NCBI GenBank assembly: GCA_963850425.1
Contig: CAWKLF010000001.1
Span: forward strand, 806,001 to 870,000
Reading direction: 5' to 3'
Source of the DNA: Gp1-AA133 sp963850425
Lineage (GTDB): Bacteria > Acidobacteriota > Terriglobia > Terriglobales > Acidobacteriaceae
Length of the DNA stretch: 64,000 bases
Shown here in pieces: positions 27,528 through 37,134 of the stretch. The translations under genes were made by a program, and so were the position numbers. Below the pieces are notes generated by a model. The model made no database searches and was not told the origin of the DNA. It was given only the letters and a program-made list of their open reading frames with translations. How positions within the stretch are numbered: the first letter of the stretch is position 1; each line of letters begins with the position of its first letter.

Positions 27528-27945
27528 CGCTCCATCCCTGGCTTTGGAGTAGACCGCGCCTGCTGCGCTCGAGAAATCCCCCTTTCTACCAGCGCTTCAG
27601 AACACTCGCTTGTCAGCTTGCTTGTTTCGCGATCGGTATACAGGCATTCCATCAGGAGATGCCATTTCGCAAAAGGTCTGAAAAGTACGGTCCCGGTGGG
27701 ACAGTATCACTGGTACAGTCACGCGCACGACAATCGCACTGCTGATCTCAGATCATCAGCACAATCACGCGCGCATTCGCACAATGCCCCGCGGAGTTAC
27801 TCCACCAGAATTGAAGATTTCCTGTTCTCTCTGGGTACCTCTGTGTCCCGAGTGGTGAAGGGTGTGCCCCTCTGTGTCCTCTGTGGTGAAAAGGGTCGCC
27901 CAGGTTCGCGCTGTTCGATGGTGCTAAACCTGGGCCAGCAGCACA
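27528..27945. other. Intergenic, only a CTCTGTG-type repeat recognised
   Basis: No convincing gene on either strand. Positions about 27826-27890 contain TCTCTGGGTACCTCTGTGTC and CCCTCTGTGTCCTCTGTGG, members of the same dispersed family as 21644-21757. The rest is unremarkable. Confidence 0.5.
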
Positions 27946-29316
27946 TTACTTCGCACTCCCCACCAACTTCTCCACGTCCCCCATCTCCTTCACCACTCCA
28001 GCCGACAAATTCTCCGGCCCCGCATCAGTTACTAATATGGTGTCCTCCACCCGGAAGTGCATCTTCTTCTCCGGAAACTCCACGATCGGCTCGACCGTCA
28101 CCACTTGCCCCGCTTTGATCGGACCCCTCGCCATCAGCACGTCATGCGTCGCCAGCCCGACAAAGTGTCCCGGAAATCCCATCCACTGCTTCTCGATCCC
28201 GGCCTTCGCAAACACCGCCTTCCCCGCATCCGACGCCTGCTCGTAAGTATTCCCCGGCTTCAGCATCGCGATCACCGCCTTCTGGCACTCCAGATCGACC
28301 GCGTACCACTTCGCCTGTTCCTCGGTAAATTTCCCGCCGATATTAAACGTCCGCGTAATATCCATCGCCATGTGATCGAGGTCGGCCGCGAAATCAAACA
28401 CTACCAAATCTCCTGCCTGAATCTGTCGCCGGTCATTAAAGTAGTGCCACGTATTGATGTTCTCTCCGGTTCCGACGATTGCCGGATACGCCCACCCCGA
28501 GGCCCCGCCATTCCGAAACACAAAATCCGCCTGCGCCTCGATCTGGTACTCGTACATGCCCGCCTTCGCATGCGCGATCCCCTGCTTGATCCCCTCGCCG
28601 CTGAGCGCCCCATTCTTCCGAAGCACGGCAATCTCCTGGGGCGTCTTGATATTCCTCATCCCATCAATGAACGGCGTCGCATCCTTCAAACGCGCAGCCG
28701 GATACCGCTCCGCCAGCTTCTTGATCGCCGCCCTGTCTCCCGGCAGCGGGTCGCCATACGGATGCGAGTACTCCTCGGCATAATCGCCGCCCGTCTCCGG
28801 CCGCGCACCGTCCGCCTTGTCCGCAAACGTCAGCCGCACCCACAAATCCGACGAGTCATTTCGCATCAACCCATAAGCCAGCATGCGATCTAGCACGTCG
28901 AGCGGCAGCACCGTTTCAAACCCCAGCTTCTTGCGCTCTTCCTCTGGGAGCGACAGCAAATTCGCCCCATACACCTGCTTGGTGCGCGGCGCCTGTTGCG
29001 GCTCAAAAATCACCGCGCTGCCCTTGGCGCAATCCATCACCAGAACCGCCCCCGGATCCGATAGCCCCGTGTAGTAAAAGAAGTCATTGTCCTCGCGATA
29101 ATGCACCGCCTCCGGCAGAACCTTGCGCGCGAACAGAATGAGATGCCCGCTCTTCAGCCACTTAGCAAGCTCCGTCCGCCGCCGGGCAAACTCCGCCGGC
29201 CCTCCCAATTCATTGACCGCCGCCATATCCGTGTACTGCGCCAACGCCAACACGGCCGACGATAGAATCATCACCAAAACTGCCACGCGCATCCGCAACG
29301 GTCCAAGTCGCATCAT
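27946..29316 (-). CDS. Secreted Xaa-Pro aminopeptidase-like M24 peptidase
   Basis: A 456-residue protein. I prefer the ATG at 29316 (GGAGAAC directly upstream); the frame continues 13 codons further. A signal peptide (RVAVLVMILSSAVLALAQ) is followed by the aminopeptidase-P N-terminal domain and the pita-bread fold. Metal ligands are visible in VVFDFAADLDHMAMDITRTF (two Asp), GHFVGLATHD (His), VTVEPIVEF (Glu) and FRVEDTILVTDAG (Glu). It cleaves N-terminal residues before proline, here probably in the periplasm. Confidence 0.9.
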   Translation of the reverse strand: MMRLGPLRMRVAVLVMILSSAVLALAQYTDMAAVNELGGPAEFARRRTELAKWLKSGHLILFARKVLPEAVHYREDNDFFYYTGLSDPGAVLVMDCAKGSAVIFEPQQAPRTKQVYGANLLSLPEEERKKLGFETVLPLDVLDRMLAYGLMRNDSSDLWVRLTFADKADGARPETGGDYAEEYSHPYGDPLPGDRAAIKKLAERYPAARLKDATPFIDGMRNIKTPQEIAVLRKNGALSGEGIKQGIAHAKAGMYEYQIEAQADFVFRNGGASGWAYPAIVGTGENINTWHYFNDRRQIQAGDLVVFDFAADLDHMAMDITRTFNIGGKFTEEQAKWYAVDLECQKAVIAMLKPGNTYEQASDAGKAVFAKAGIEKQWMGFPGHFVGLATHDVLMARGPIKAGQVVTVEPIVEFPEKKMHFRVEDTILVTDAGPENLSAGVVKEMGDVEKLVGSAK

Positions 29317-29845
29317 GTTCTCCATGGAAGAGGATGGTAAGCCGGCTTGAAGCACGCCGGGCAGGCAGATTGTAGAGGGTGTTGTTGGATCGCACCAGCG
29401 CCGTCAGACAATGACCGCCGCCTTAAAAGGACAGCCACCATCCCCGGGTGCCTCCGCAGCAAAGACGCCTCCACAACCGGAACATCTCCAGCAACTCCAC
29501 CAGCTTTGAGCCGCGAGGCGGCAAAATTCATAAGCCCAGCCCGCAAGGGCTGGGTTCAAGGACAGAAACCCGCGAGCCCCGGTGGGAGCGGCATTGCGAC
29601 GCGCAGCGCACCCCACTTCGCGCAAGGCAAAATGGCGAAAACTGCTCCTTTCCAAGCCGCGGGCACCCAGCGAAACGGGCGTAAGCCCGCCACCCGCGAT
29701 TCACGCACGCTGGACTCCCCCATCCGAACGTACACTCTAACCCTCTCCTCAAGCATGCCAATCCTGCCTTCGCCCCCTCAACCCTGCCCCGCCTCCATCC
29801 ACTGCCCAACCCTCGAAACCACCATCCATCCTTGATACCCTAAGA
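29317..29845. other. Intergenic containing one two-hairpin repeat element
   Basis: A 529-base gap between divergent genes (M24 peptidase and folC). It contains one dispersed two-hairpin repeat (29530-29594), a second short GTAA hairpin near 29675-29690, and GC-rich low-complexity sequence. Frames here are shadows of the repeat. I see no gene. Confidence 0.5.
29530..29594 (+). repeat. Two-hairpin GNRA repeat element, single copy
   Basis: Hairpin 1 is CCCAGCCC-GCAA-GGGCTGGG (29535-29554). Twenty bases further comes GAGCCCCGGTGGGAGCGGCA (29574-29593), a degenerate form of hairpin 2. Same architecture as copies at 37347, 40774, 47068 and 50420. Confidence 0.7.
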
Positions 29846-31258
29846 ATGTTCTATTGTCGCGAAACTGACCAGGGAGCAACGACCAACAACCGCATCTTGT
29901 CCTACGAAGCCGCCATCGCCCGCATGTTCGCCCTCGGCCATGAACTGGCCCAGATGCCTTCGCATAAGTTTGACCTCGCGCACATGCGTGTTCTGCTCGA
30001 AGCCCTCGAGCACCCGGAACGAAAATTTCCTGCAGTCCTTATCGCTGGCACGAACGGCAAAGGATCCACTGCTGCCACGCTGGCTGCGATTCTCCAAGCC
30101 TGCGGATACAAAACCGGCCTCTACACTTCGCCGCACCTGGTAAAAATCAACGAGCGCATTCGCATCAATGGCGCCGCAATTCCGGACGACACTTTTGCCC
30201 TGATCCACGATCTTGTCGACCGCACCGCCGAGCGCCTGGTCACCGAAGGCGAACTTCCGTGGCACCCAAGCTTTTTCGAGATGCTCACCGCCATCGCTTT
30301 CGAACATTTTGCCCGCGAGCGCCTGGACATCGCCGTTCTTGAAGTCGGCATGGGCGGCCGGCTCGACGCCACCAACGTGGTGGATCCGCGCCTGAGCGTC
30401 ATCACCGACATTTCTCTTGACCACCAGAAGTTTCTTGGCGAAACGCTCACCGAGATCGCGCGCGAAAAGGCCGGCATCCTCCGCGCCCGTACGCCCGTGG
30501 TCACGCTGCCGCAGACGCCAGAAGCCAACGATGTCATCGGCAACGCTATTCTTGCCATCGACGCGAAGGCCGTGAATGCTGTCCCCTACGTTCCACCTCT
30601 CACCCCGAACAGCGCGCAGTATCTCGTCCCCAGCACGCACGAAAAGCCCAGGTACATTTCCCGTTATCCGCTGCAAGTTTTGGGAAAAGAAATCGTAGTC
30701 GAAACCCCGCTCGTCGGCCGCCACCAGCTTCGAAACATCGCGCTGGCCATTGCCGCCGCGCAAGAACTTGCCGCCCAGGGATTCACCAACATCACCGCCG
30801 CCACCATCGAGCGCGGGATCCGCGAAACCCGTTGGCCCGGACGCTTTCAGGTTTTGCCCGCGACCATCGACCATCCCGAAGTCGTCTTCGATGCCGCCCA
30901 CAACCCAGCCGGCGCTTGGGCATTGCGGTCGACCCTCTCCGCGGCCTATGAGGACCGCCCGCTCGTATTCGTCTTCGGCGCCATGCGCGACAAGGCGATC
31001 GGCGAGATAGCCGAAATTCTGTTTCCGCTTGCTGAGTTAGTCGTCGCGACGCAAGTCGACAACCCGCGCGCCGCGACCGTCGCGGAGATCCGCGAGGCCG
31101 CCGCCCGGGTCGCGGTCGAGATTGCTGGTGCCCGCGACCTCACCTCCGCCATCGCCCAGGCCCGAGCCGCCGCCGGCACACAAGGGTTGGTGGTAGTTAC
31201 CGGTTCGATTTACATTGTAGGAGAAGCGATGCGTGCGCTCGGCGCGCGCATTGAATAG
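29846..31258 (+). CDS. folC: Bifunctional folylpolyglutamate / dihydrofolate synthase
   Basis: A 470-residue Mur-ligase-family protein. The ATP loop is LIAGTNGKGSTAATLAAILQ, then YTSPHLVKINERIRINGA, LEVGMGGRLDATNVVDP and DISLDHQKFLGETLTEIAREKAGI; the C-terminal FDAAHNPAGAWALRSTL holds the glutamate-domain signature. It adds glutamates to folates in the cytoplasm. Its 3' end overlaps the plsC start by 26 bases, showing translational coupling. Confidence 0.93.
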   Translation: MFYCRETDQGATTNNRILSYEAAIARMFALGHELAQMPSHKFDLAHMRVLLEALEHPERKFPAVLIAGTNGKGSTAATLAAILQACGYKTGLYTSPHLVKINERIRINGAAIPDDTFALIHDLVDRTAERLVTEGELPWHPSFFEMLTAIAFEHFARERLDIAVLEVGMGGRLDATNVVDPRLSVITDISLDHQKFLGETLTEIAREKAGILRARTPVVTLPQTPEANDVIGNAILAIDAKAVNAVPYVPPLTPNSAQYLVPSTHEKPRYISRYPLQVLGKEIVVETPLVGRHQLRNIALAIAAAQELAAQGFTNITAATIERGIRETRWPGRFQVLPATIDHPEVVFDAAHNPAGAWALRSTLSAAYEDRPLVFVFGAMRDKAIGEIAEILFPLAELVVATQVDNPRAATVAEIREAAARVAVEIAGARDLTSAIAQARAAAGTQGLVVVTGSIYIVGEAMRALGARIE

Positions 31259-32096
31259 ACAATTGCCCTTCAAGAATCCATCACCGGAAATCGAAAGCGG
31301 AGAGGTTCCCGCCGCCCCCGAGCCCAGGCCCGTGGAGCGCGTGATCGCTCCGGTGGCGCGCCGTCCGCGTCGCCACGGCCTGCTGAGCAGCCTGCGTTCT
31401 TACTTTATCTTCGATCCGCTGATCTGGGCGTACACCGTAATCCTGGGAATCATCTCGATTCCTGTATCTCTATTTGGCGATCGTGAACGCATCCTGCACA
31501 ACTTTGCCCGCGTCTGGTCCTGGATGATCATGAAGACCATCCTCTCTCCGGTCAAGGTCACCGGCCTGGACAAAATCGACACGACCCGCACCCACGTGTA
31601 CGCAGTGAACCATGCGTCCGCGCTCGATATCCCGGTCCTCTACGTCTACCTGCCCTTCCAGTTCCGCATCGCGTTCAAGAAAGAATTGCTCGCGTATCCG
31701 ATCGTGGGCTGGCACCTCAAGCGCTCCGGGCAGATCTGCGTTGACCAGCAAAATCCGGCGGGCTCAATCGGCAGCATCCGTTCCGCGCTGAAGAGTCTGA
31801 AGGCGGGCACTCCGCTCGTGATTTATCCCGAAGGCGGCCGCACACCCGACGGCCAGATCAAGCCTTTCCTTCCCGGCGCCTTCTTCCTGGCAATCAAAGC
31901 CCAGGTCGATATCGTCCCGGTTGCCCTGGTCGGCACATTTGAGCTACTCCCGATGAACACTTACCACATCAAGTGCCAGCCGCTCGAAATGCGTGTGGGC
32001 GCCCCGATCTCCACCTCCGGTCTCACCGGCCACGACATGCAATCCCTCTCCGAAAAAGTCCAGCAAGCCGTAACCGACCTCTACACCGGCAAATAA
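31233..32096 (+). CDS. plsC: 1-acyl-sn-glycerol-3-phosphate acyltransferase
   Basis: A 287-residue protein from a GTG at 31233 (AGGAGAA upstream), overlapping folC by 26 bases. A membrane segment (IWAYTVILGIISIPVSLFG) precedes the acyltransferase core with the HX4D motif NHASALDIP, then FKKELLAYPIVGWHLKRSG and YPEGGRTPDGQIKPFLPG. It converts lysophosphatidate to phosphatidate in phospholipid synthesis. The N-terminal 40 residues are basic and Pro-rich and unlike the family, so the true start might be later. Confidence 0.88.
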   Translation: MRSARALNRQLPFKNPSPEIESGEVPAAPEPRPVERVIAPVARRPRRHGLLSSLRSYFIFDPLIWAYTVILGIISIPVSLFGDRERILHNFARVWSWMIMKTILSPVKVTGLDKIDTTRTHVYAVNHASALDIPVLYVYLPFQFRIAFKKELLAYPIVGWHLKRSGQICVDQQNPAGSIGSIRSALKSLKAGTPLVIYPEGGRTPDGQIKPFLPGAFFLAIKAQVDIVPVALVGTFELLPMNTYHIKCQPLEMRVGAPISTSGLTGHDMQSLSEKVQQAVTDLYTGK

Positions 32097-32135
32097 TCCA
32101 GGTACGAATAATTCGGAACCGCAGCCGGAAACACG

Positions 32136-32206
32136 CAGCCCGAAACACGCAGCCCGAAACACGTAGGGGCAGACGCCCTCGTCTGCCGGGCTGAGCGAAG
32201 CTCAGC
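32136..32206. repeat. 14-bp tandem units followed by two perfect hairpins
   Basis: CGAAACACGCAGCC-like units are repeated about three times (32125-32165). Then come GGCAGACG-CCCT-CGTCTGCC (32168-32187) and GCTGAGC-GAA-GCTCAGC (32190-32206), both perfect. Located between plsC and the convergent VOC gene. The hairpins may terminate transcription, although no T-run follows. Confidence 0.6.
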
Positions 32207-32301
32207 TCGATTTCTGATGCGCAGCTGAAAAGCCAAGATAAGAGATGTTTCTCTAGATTCTCTCTGTGTCTCTGTGTCCTTGACCGAAGAATTTCCCATC
32301 C

Positions 32302-32691
32302 CTACCTTCTCTGAATCAAATCCCACAAATTCCCATACAAATCCTTAAAGACCGCCACCGTTCCATAAGGCTCTTCCTTCGGCTCGCGAACGAACTCCAC
32401 TCCATGTGCGCGCAGCGAGTTGTAGTCCCGCCAGAAATCGTCGGTATGAAGAAACAAAAACACCCGCCCTCCTGTCTGGTTCCCAACCCGCGCCCCCTGC
32501 TCGGCATTCGCCGCTTGCGCGAGCAGTACGCTGGTCCCCTCTGACCCCGCGGGCGCTACCAGTACCCACCGCTTCCCGCCGCCCATGTCCGTATCCTCGA
32601 CCAGACGAAACCCCAGGACTCGTGTGTAAAACGCAATGGCCTCATCGTAGTTCCGGACCACAATCGCAACGTGCGCAAGCGTCTGCTTCAT
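32302..32691 (-). CDS. VOC-family (glyoxalase-like) protein
   Basis: A 129-residue protein from the ATG at 32691 (MKQTLAHVAIVVRNYDEAIAFYTRVLGF); an ATG three codons upstream is equally possible. Two beta-alpha-beta-beta-beta units of the vicinal-oxygen-chelate fold are visible, ending GTVAVFKDLYGNLWDLIQR. Metal ligands would be the His in LAHVAIV and the Glu/Asp positions, consistent with a glyoxalase/dioxygenase-like role. Substrate is unknown. Confidence 0.8.
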   Translation of the reverse strand: MKQTLAHVAIVVRNYDEAIAFYTRVLGFRLVEDTDMGGGKRWVLVAPAGSEGTSVLLAQAANAEQGARVGNQTGGRVFLFLHTDDFWRDYNSLRAHGVEFVREPKEEPYGTVAVFKDLYGNLWDLIQRR

Positions 32692-32830
32692 GGCCGACAT
32701 TATAGGCACCATCGAAACAGCCGCCATCCCCGATTCAACGGCCACACTCCACAAAACTCCCTTGACCGCAACTCCACTGCCGCGTTAGCCTCCCATGGAA
32801 AAATCGGGCCCCGCATAACAAGGAGGCTTC

Positions 32831-33409
32831 ATGGTTCCACTCTCCGCTCTCTGGCTCCCGATCGTGATCTCGGCCGTCATCGTCTTCATAGCCAGTTCCA
32901 TCATGCACATGCTGCTGCCCTACCATCGCAGCGATTACCGCCAGCTTCCCGACGAAGATAAAGTCATGGCCACGCTGCGCGGCTCGACTCTGAAACGCGG
33001 CCTGTACGTCTTCCCATACTGCACGCACAAGGAAATGAAGTCCCCCGCCATCCAGGAAAAATACAAACAGGGCCCCGTCGGTTTCCTCAACATCATGCCT
33101 CCCGGTCCGCCCGCCATGCCCAAGTTCCTCGGCCTCTGGTTCGCATACACGCTCTTGGTCGGCTTCTTTGTCGCGTACCTCACCGCGCACACTGTCGCGC
33201 CTGGCAGCTCTTACCTCGCAGTCTTCCGCGTCGCCGGCACAGCCGCCTTTCTCGCGTACGGCCTCGGCGTTCTTCCAAGCGGAATCTGGAAAGGCCAAAC
33301 CGCCAGCACGACGATCAAGGAACTCATCGACGGGTTGGTGTATGCGCTCCTGACCGCCGGCACCTTCGCTTGGCTTTGGCCGCGCATCGCGTCTGCCGTG
33401 GGAATGTAA
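32831..33409 (+). CDS. Four-segment membrane protein of unknown function
   Basis: A 192-residue protein with AAGGAGG ahead of the ATG. Hydrophobic segments are at about residues 8-28 (WLPIVISAVIVFIASSIMHML), 100-120, 130-150 and 170-185. A conserved-looking cytoplasmic loop carries RSDYRQLPDEDKVMATLRG and PGPPAMPKFLGLWF. Such proteins are common in Acidobacteria and Planctomycetes in my recollection, but I cannot name the family or function. Confidence 0.7.
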   Translation: MVPLSALWLPIVISAVIVFIASSIMHMLLPYHRSDYRQLPDEDKVMATLRGSTLKRGLYVFPYCTHKEMKSPAIQEKYKQGPVGFLNIMPPGPPAMPKFLGLWFAYTLLVGFFVAYLTAHTVAPGSSYLAVFRVAGTAAFLAYGLGVLPSGIWKGQTASTTIKELIDGLVYALLTAGTFAWLWPRIASAVGM

Positions 33410-33836
33410 GTCCAAGAGACATTTCAGGGGATCCCTTGGCGGGAACGTTCCGAGACAAGGTGCGCCAAACTCAACTCTTGCTTGGTGGGTGAGTACAAAA
33501 CGTGATTATGTATTCGTAGCAGCGGGGACCAGGCATAGTAGGCGCGCCTCCGAACTGCATTTCGGCCCTGTAGGGTTAGCTCCCGAACGGCCAGTCTCCC
33601 ACTGCCTCCTGCACTCTAGTCCCCCGCAGTTCCTCTCGCAGTGATCGTAATCCCATCGCGCCCTTCCCTGAACGGATCGATTGTTCGGAAACTTCGTTTA
33701 TTGGAGCAATGAGGCAGCCAGCACCTCAAAACACTTCGACCCGGGTTTTTCATTGTTGGAGAGATGAATCGAGAAAATCAGGAGAGATATGGAACTCTGA
33801 GGAACATCTGGAAGCAGCATCACCGAAGATCGAACG
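33410..33836. other. Intergenic, nothing recognised
   Basis: About 430 bases without a plausible gene on either strand. I checked for tRNA T-loops, RNase P, SRP and tmRNA landmarks by eye and found none. No repeat of the families found elsewhere is seen. Confidence 0.5.
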
Positions 33837-34178
33837 CTACTCGGGATGGAAATTCAGTATCACGATTTCGTGCGTCTCGCGCGAACCCGTTTCCCACTTG
33901 CACCGCTTCACCGCATCCACCCCCGCCTGCGCCAGCACCGGATGCCCACCCAGAATTCCCGCCGACTTCACCGTGCCATTGGGCCCGACTACCGCCTCAA
34001 TCTTTACGCTGCCGGAAATGCTCATCTTCCGCGCCAGAGTTGGATACACGGGCACAACCCGGTCCACTATCTTGCGGTGACTCTCCGATTGATCCTGTTG
34101 TGCCCGGGACGGCGGAACGCAAACCAACGAGACCGCGCCACAAATCGCGAGCAACAGAACCCACGTCCGAAGACGCAT
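33837..34178 (-). CDS. Small TonB C-terminal-domain protein
   Basis: A 113-residue protein with a signal peptide (MRLRTWVLLLAICGAVSLVC). The rest is one TonB C-terminal fold: VVPVYPTLARKMSISGSVKIEAVVGPNGTVKSAGILGGHPVLAQAGVDAVKRCKW. It lacks the proline-rich spacer of true TonB. It is probably a periplasmic relative, as at 13308-14024. The ribosome-binding site is GGGGG. Confidence 0.75.
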   Translation of the reverse strand: MRLRTWVLLLAICGAVSLVCVPPSRAQQDQSESHRKIVDRVVPVYPTLARKMSISGSVKIEAVVGPNGTVKSAGILGGHPVLAQAGVDAVKRCKWETGSRETHEIVILNFHPE

Positions 34179-34655
34179 TCAGACCCCCTACCGTATCTCC
34201 ATCATTAGATCGACAAGGGTTTTCGTAAAGGTCACGGTAGTAATCAACCGAAAGTTTCGCACCCATTTAGTCCGATTTTCAAATCGCAGGACTCGCCGCA
34301 TCCCAGGAGTTACGAATTCGCATCGTCAACCTGTGGGACAAAGTCCAATTCCTCGGGTCGAAGACGCTGACGATAGGACCGTAACCGCCCGCGAAGTGGA
34401 AAAACCGCAGGGAGCAAAGTCAATTAAAAGAGGGGGACCATAATAGTAAAAGTGGGAAAGATCGCTCTCAGAACACGCGCCTCACGACAGCACAATGCCA
34501 GTCGCTATCTGTTTCGATAACAGAAAAAGGGAGTCGCTATCGAAACCGAGTGCCCAGAATCAAAATAGTAACGGGCTGCGGCCCCGTTGGCTCAGACACG
34601 CCTAGTCTGGGCCGCCCGACGCACTAAGGTTCGAAATTTTACCTTTCGCACCACT
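34179..34655. other. Intergenic, nothing recognised
   Basis: About 480 bases between two minus-strand genes. Frames are short and of unlikely composition. Positions near 34420-34460 are A-rich (GTCAATTAAAAG, TAATAGTAAAAGTGGGAAAG) and might hold a promoter, but I cannot define one. Confidence 0.45.
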
Positions 34656-34844
34656 TCAATTAACCGCCGTCTCCGACGGATCCGTCAGCCCAATCAATTG
34701 TCCTACTGGATATTCCTCAGGCGTAAACGGAATTTCAGGTTCCGGATTCACGATCGTCAAAACTTCGCCACTGACATTCCCCCGGATCGTCAATGCCTGA
34801 CTCTCCACCGCGATGACACGATAAGTTTCATCAAAGATGGCCAT
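34656..34844 (-). CDS. Small conserved-looking protein (62 aa)
   Basis: A 62-residue protein, MAIFDETYRVIAVESQALTI followed by a compact beta-rich sequence (GEVLTIVNPEPEIPFTPEEYPVGQLIGLTDPS). It resembles a small single-domain beta protein. A GGGTGAG sequence precedes the ATG. No family name comes to mind, and neighbours give no clue. Confidence 0.6.
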   Translation of the reverse strand: MAIFDETYRVIAVESQALTIRGNVSGEVLTIVNPEPEIPFTPEEYPVGQLIGLTDPSETAVN

Positions 34845-35033
34845 GACGTCTCACCCATACGTCGGTTGGATGCACCCGCACGCGCAGAGGTCAGCCCTTT
34901 TCCAGATTCCTTTTTCAGCCATTAATCGCGAGGATATCGGTGTTTTCCCGTAGGCCTCGAAACGCGTTTCACCATCACTTGCGCAGGTCGCAGGGGAGAA
35001 AACGTGAGGCGCGAGCCGAACCCAATCCCTGGC

Positions 35034-35654
35034 CTACCCGCCATCCCTCTTGCGGATCAAGCGCTCTTTCAGCCCGGGCCACTCGGCCGCCACGATCGAA
35101 TACCGCGCCGAATCCCGCGGAATGAAATCCGCCGCCATGCGATGCGCCCGCAAAACCCCTTCAAACTGGCCGCCGATCCGCTCTATTGCCGCGCGAGATC
35201 TCTCATTGCGCACGTCCGTGTGGAAACACACCCGAAACACTTTCCATGTCTCGAACGCATGCGTCAGCATCAGCAGCTTTGCCTCGGTATTCGCCGCAGT
35301 TCGAATCGCCAAGCGTGACAGCCACGTGTAACCAATTTCGCATCCATCTGGAGTGCTTCGCCCATGGAGCGCATGCCCAACCGGCCAGCCCCAACGATCA
35401 AGGTTGAAAAAACGAGTAGACCCGAGGACGGCTCCGTCTGAAACGCGTACCGTGGCGTAGGGCACAGCAATTCCTTCGTCTCTCCAGGCTAGCGCCGTCT
35501 CTACATATTTCGCAGCCTCATCCTTCCCTTGCGGAATGGGACTCCAGCGATACAGTTCCGCATCTCCCGCCGAAGCCGCCACCAGCCCATCCACATGCTG
35601 ATGCTCCAGCGGTTCAAGACGGACATGCTTTCCGGTCAATTCCACTTGTTCCAT
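35034..35654 (-). CDS. GNAT-family N-acetyltransferase
   Basis: A 206-residue protein. HVRLEPLEHQHVDGLVAA begins the GNAT fold, with GCEIGYTWLSRLAIRTAANTEAKLLMLTHAFE as the acetyl-CoA-binding helix region and NERSRAAIERIGGQFEGVLRAH at the C-terminus. This is the RimJ/RimL-like subgroup. It acetylates an amine such as a protein N-terminus or a small molecule. The true substrate is unknown. Confidence 0.85.
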   Translation of the reverse strand: MEQVELTGKHVRLEPLEHQHVDGLVAASAGDAELYRWSPIPQGKDEAAKYVETALAWRDEGIAVPYATVRVSDGAVLGSTRFFNLDRWGWPVGHALHGRSTPDGCEIGYTWLSRLAIRTAANTEAKLLMLTHAFETWKVFRVCFHTDVRNERSRAAIERIGGQFEGVLRAHRMAADFIPRDSARYSIVAAEWPGLKERLIRKRDGG

Positions 35655-35825
35655 TTCTTACCCTTTACTCGGTTTCTAAGCCGACATGCCGCAGGAAGCG
35701 GGGGCGCGACTTCAGCGGCTTCAAAAAAATTCCGTTTACGGCAGTGTCTTTGAGAGGACACGCCGTCAGGCGTGCCGAGAAAGCGCATTGAATGCGGCGG
35801 TACCGGCTGAGGTTCGCTCTAGGTA

Positions 35826-36299
35826 CTACCGCGTCACCGTGGCCTGGTAACTCACCGTCTGCCACCGCCCCGACCGCCGCACCCAAACGCGTGTAAAGCG
35901 ATAAGGCCCGCTGAACTCCTCGCCTAACTCTTTCCCGCGCACATCCGCGCGCGCCGTCACCACGGCCGTGCTCCCATACAACCGCACCACCATGTCGGTC
36001 ACTTCGATCGAGTCATACCTCAATTGCGCAGTCTTGCGCGCCGCCACGGTCTCCGCTTTCCCAATCACCTGTCCCAGCGGGCTGATGGCCACATAGTCCT
36101 CCGCCAGTGTTCGCTCCGAGAACGCCGCATCCCGATGCAGAGCCGCTTCTTTCGCCTGCCGCTCCAGGTCCACAATCTCGCGCACCACCTCTTCCTCGCG
36201 CGGACCCGTCGCGTTGGTTTGCGGCCGCGTCATCCTCGCCTGCAAACCCGAAGACAACATCACCGTTGCAACAAACAGTGCAACCCTGTTGTGTTTCAT
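35826..36299 (-). CDS. Secreted DUF4440 / SnoaL-like protein
   Basis: A 157-residue protein starting at the ATG at 36299 (MKHNRVALFVATVMLSSG signal peptide) with CGGAGG upstream. The domain VVREIVDLERQAKEAALHRDAAFSERTLAEDYVAISPLGQVIGKAE ... YRFTRVWVRRSGRWQTVSYQ is a clear DUF4440 pattern. It is probably a periplasmic ligand-binding or isomerase-like fold. The frame upstream of 36299 is unrelated. Confidence 0.75.
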   Translation of the reverse strand: MKHNRVALFVATVMLSSGLQARMTRPQTNATGPREEEVVREIVDLERQAKEAALHRDAAFSERTLAEDYVAISPLGQVIGKAETVAARKTAQLRYDSIEVTDMVVRLYGSTAVVTARADVRGKELGEEFSGPYRFTRVWVRRSGRWQTVSYQATVTR

Positions 36300-36597
36300 G
36301 CGGAGAGACCTCCGAACCCGAGTGCGAGTGGAAGACCCGATCTTAAGATGCATACGAACCGGCAAGCGTACCAGTTCCGAGGTTAACGAGCTTAAAGATG
36401 TAGGCACCCGCCCATTGGGTGCAAACAATAGGCGAAGGAGTTCGGCATTTCCCTCAGCCAAACTTACCAGCGGAACGGCCCACTCTTGTGCGTTTCATCC
36501 CCACAGGGAAATCTTCCGATGTCCTCAGCCTGCCCTGAGCGAAGCGAAGGGACCAAGACCGGCGACCGTCCAAGGTACAATAAGGAATTCGAATCCT

Positions 36598-37134
36598 ATG
36601 CCGGAGATCCGCCGTGGCCTCATCATCGTGAATACTGGCCCAGGCAAGGGCAAGACCACCGCCGCCATGGGCACCGGCCTAAGAGCCGTAGGCCAAGGCA
36701 TGCGGGTGCTTATGCTCCAGTTTCTAAAAGGATCCTGGCACTACGGCGAGCTCGACGCCGTCCAGTCCTTCGGCGACAAGTTCGTCATGAAGCAGATGGG
36801 CCGCGGTTTTGTTAAGGTCGGCGCCGAAAAGCCCGACCCGGAAGATGTCCGCATGGTGGAAGAAGCGTGGTCGGAAGCAGAAAAGGCAATCCAGTCCGGC
36901 GCGTGGGACTTGGTCATCCTCGACGAGATCAACTATGCCATCAGCTACGGCATGCTCGATCCCGCCAAGGTCGCCGAAAGTCTCCGCCACAAACCCGACA
37001 TGGTTCATGTTATCTTGACGGGCCGGAACGCTCATCCGACAATTGTCGAGCTAGCCGATACCGTAACCGAAATGCGCCAGGTAAAGCACGCCTACGAACA
37101 AGGCGTCCTGGCCCAAAAGGGCATCGAGTATTAA
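36598..37134 (+). CDS. cobO: Corrinoid adenosyltransferase
   Basis: A 178-residue protein from the ATG at 36598. It has the CobO/BtuR P-loop LIIVNTGPGKGKTTAAMGTG near residue 15, followed by LRAVGQGMRVLMLQFLKG and the ATP-binding LVILDEINYAISYGML. It transfers the adenosyl group of ATP to cob(I)alamin/cobyrinate. No other cobalamin genes lie near it, so it may serve salvage. Confidence 0.92.
   Translation: MPEIRRGLIIVNTGPGKGKTTAAMGTGLRAVGQGMRVLMLQFLKGSWHYGELDAVQSFGDKFVMKQMGRGFVKVGAEKPDPEDVRMVEEAWSEAEKAIQSGAWDLVILDEINYAISYGMLDPAKVAESLRHKPDMVHVILTGRNAHPTIVELADTVTEMRQVKHAYEQGVLAQKGIEY

Noticed and set aside
33410..34655. Possible tRNA or other stable RNA in the gene-poor gaps at 33.4-33.8 kb and 34.2-34.7 kb
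   Set aside because: No cloverleaf, T-loop, RNase P or SRP landmark could be made out by eye.
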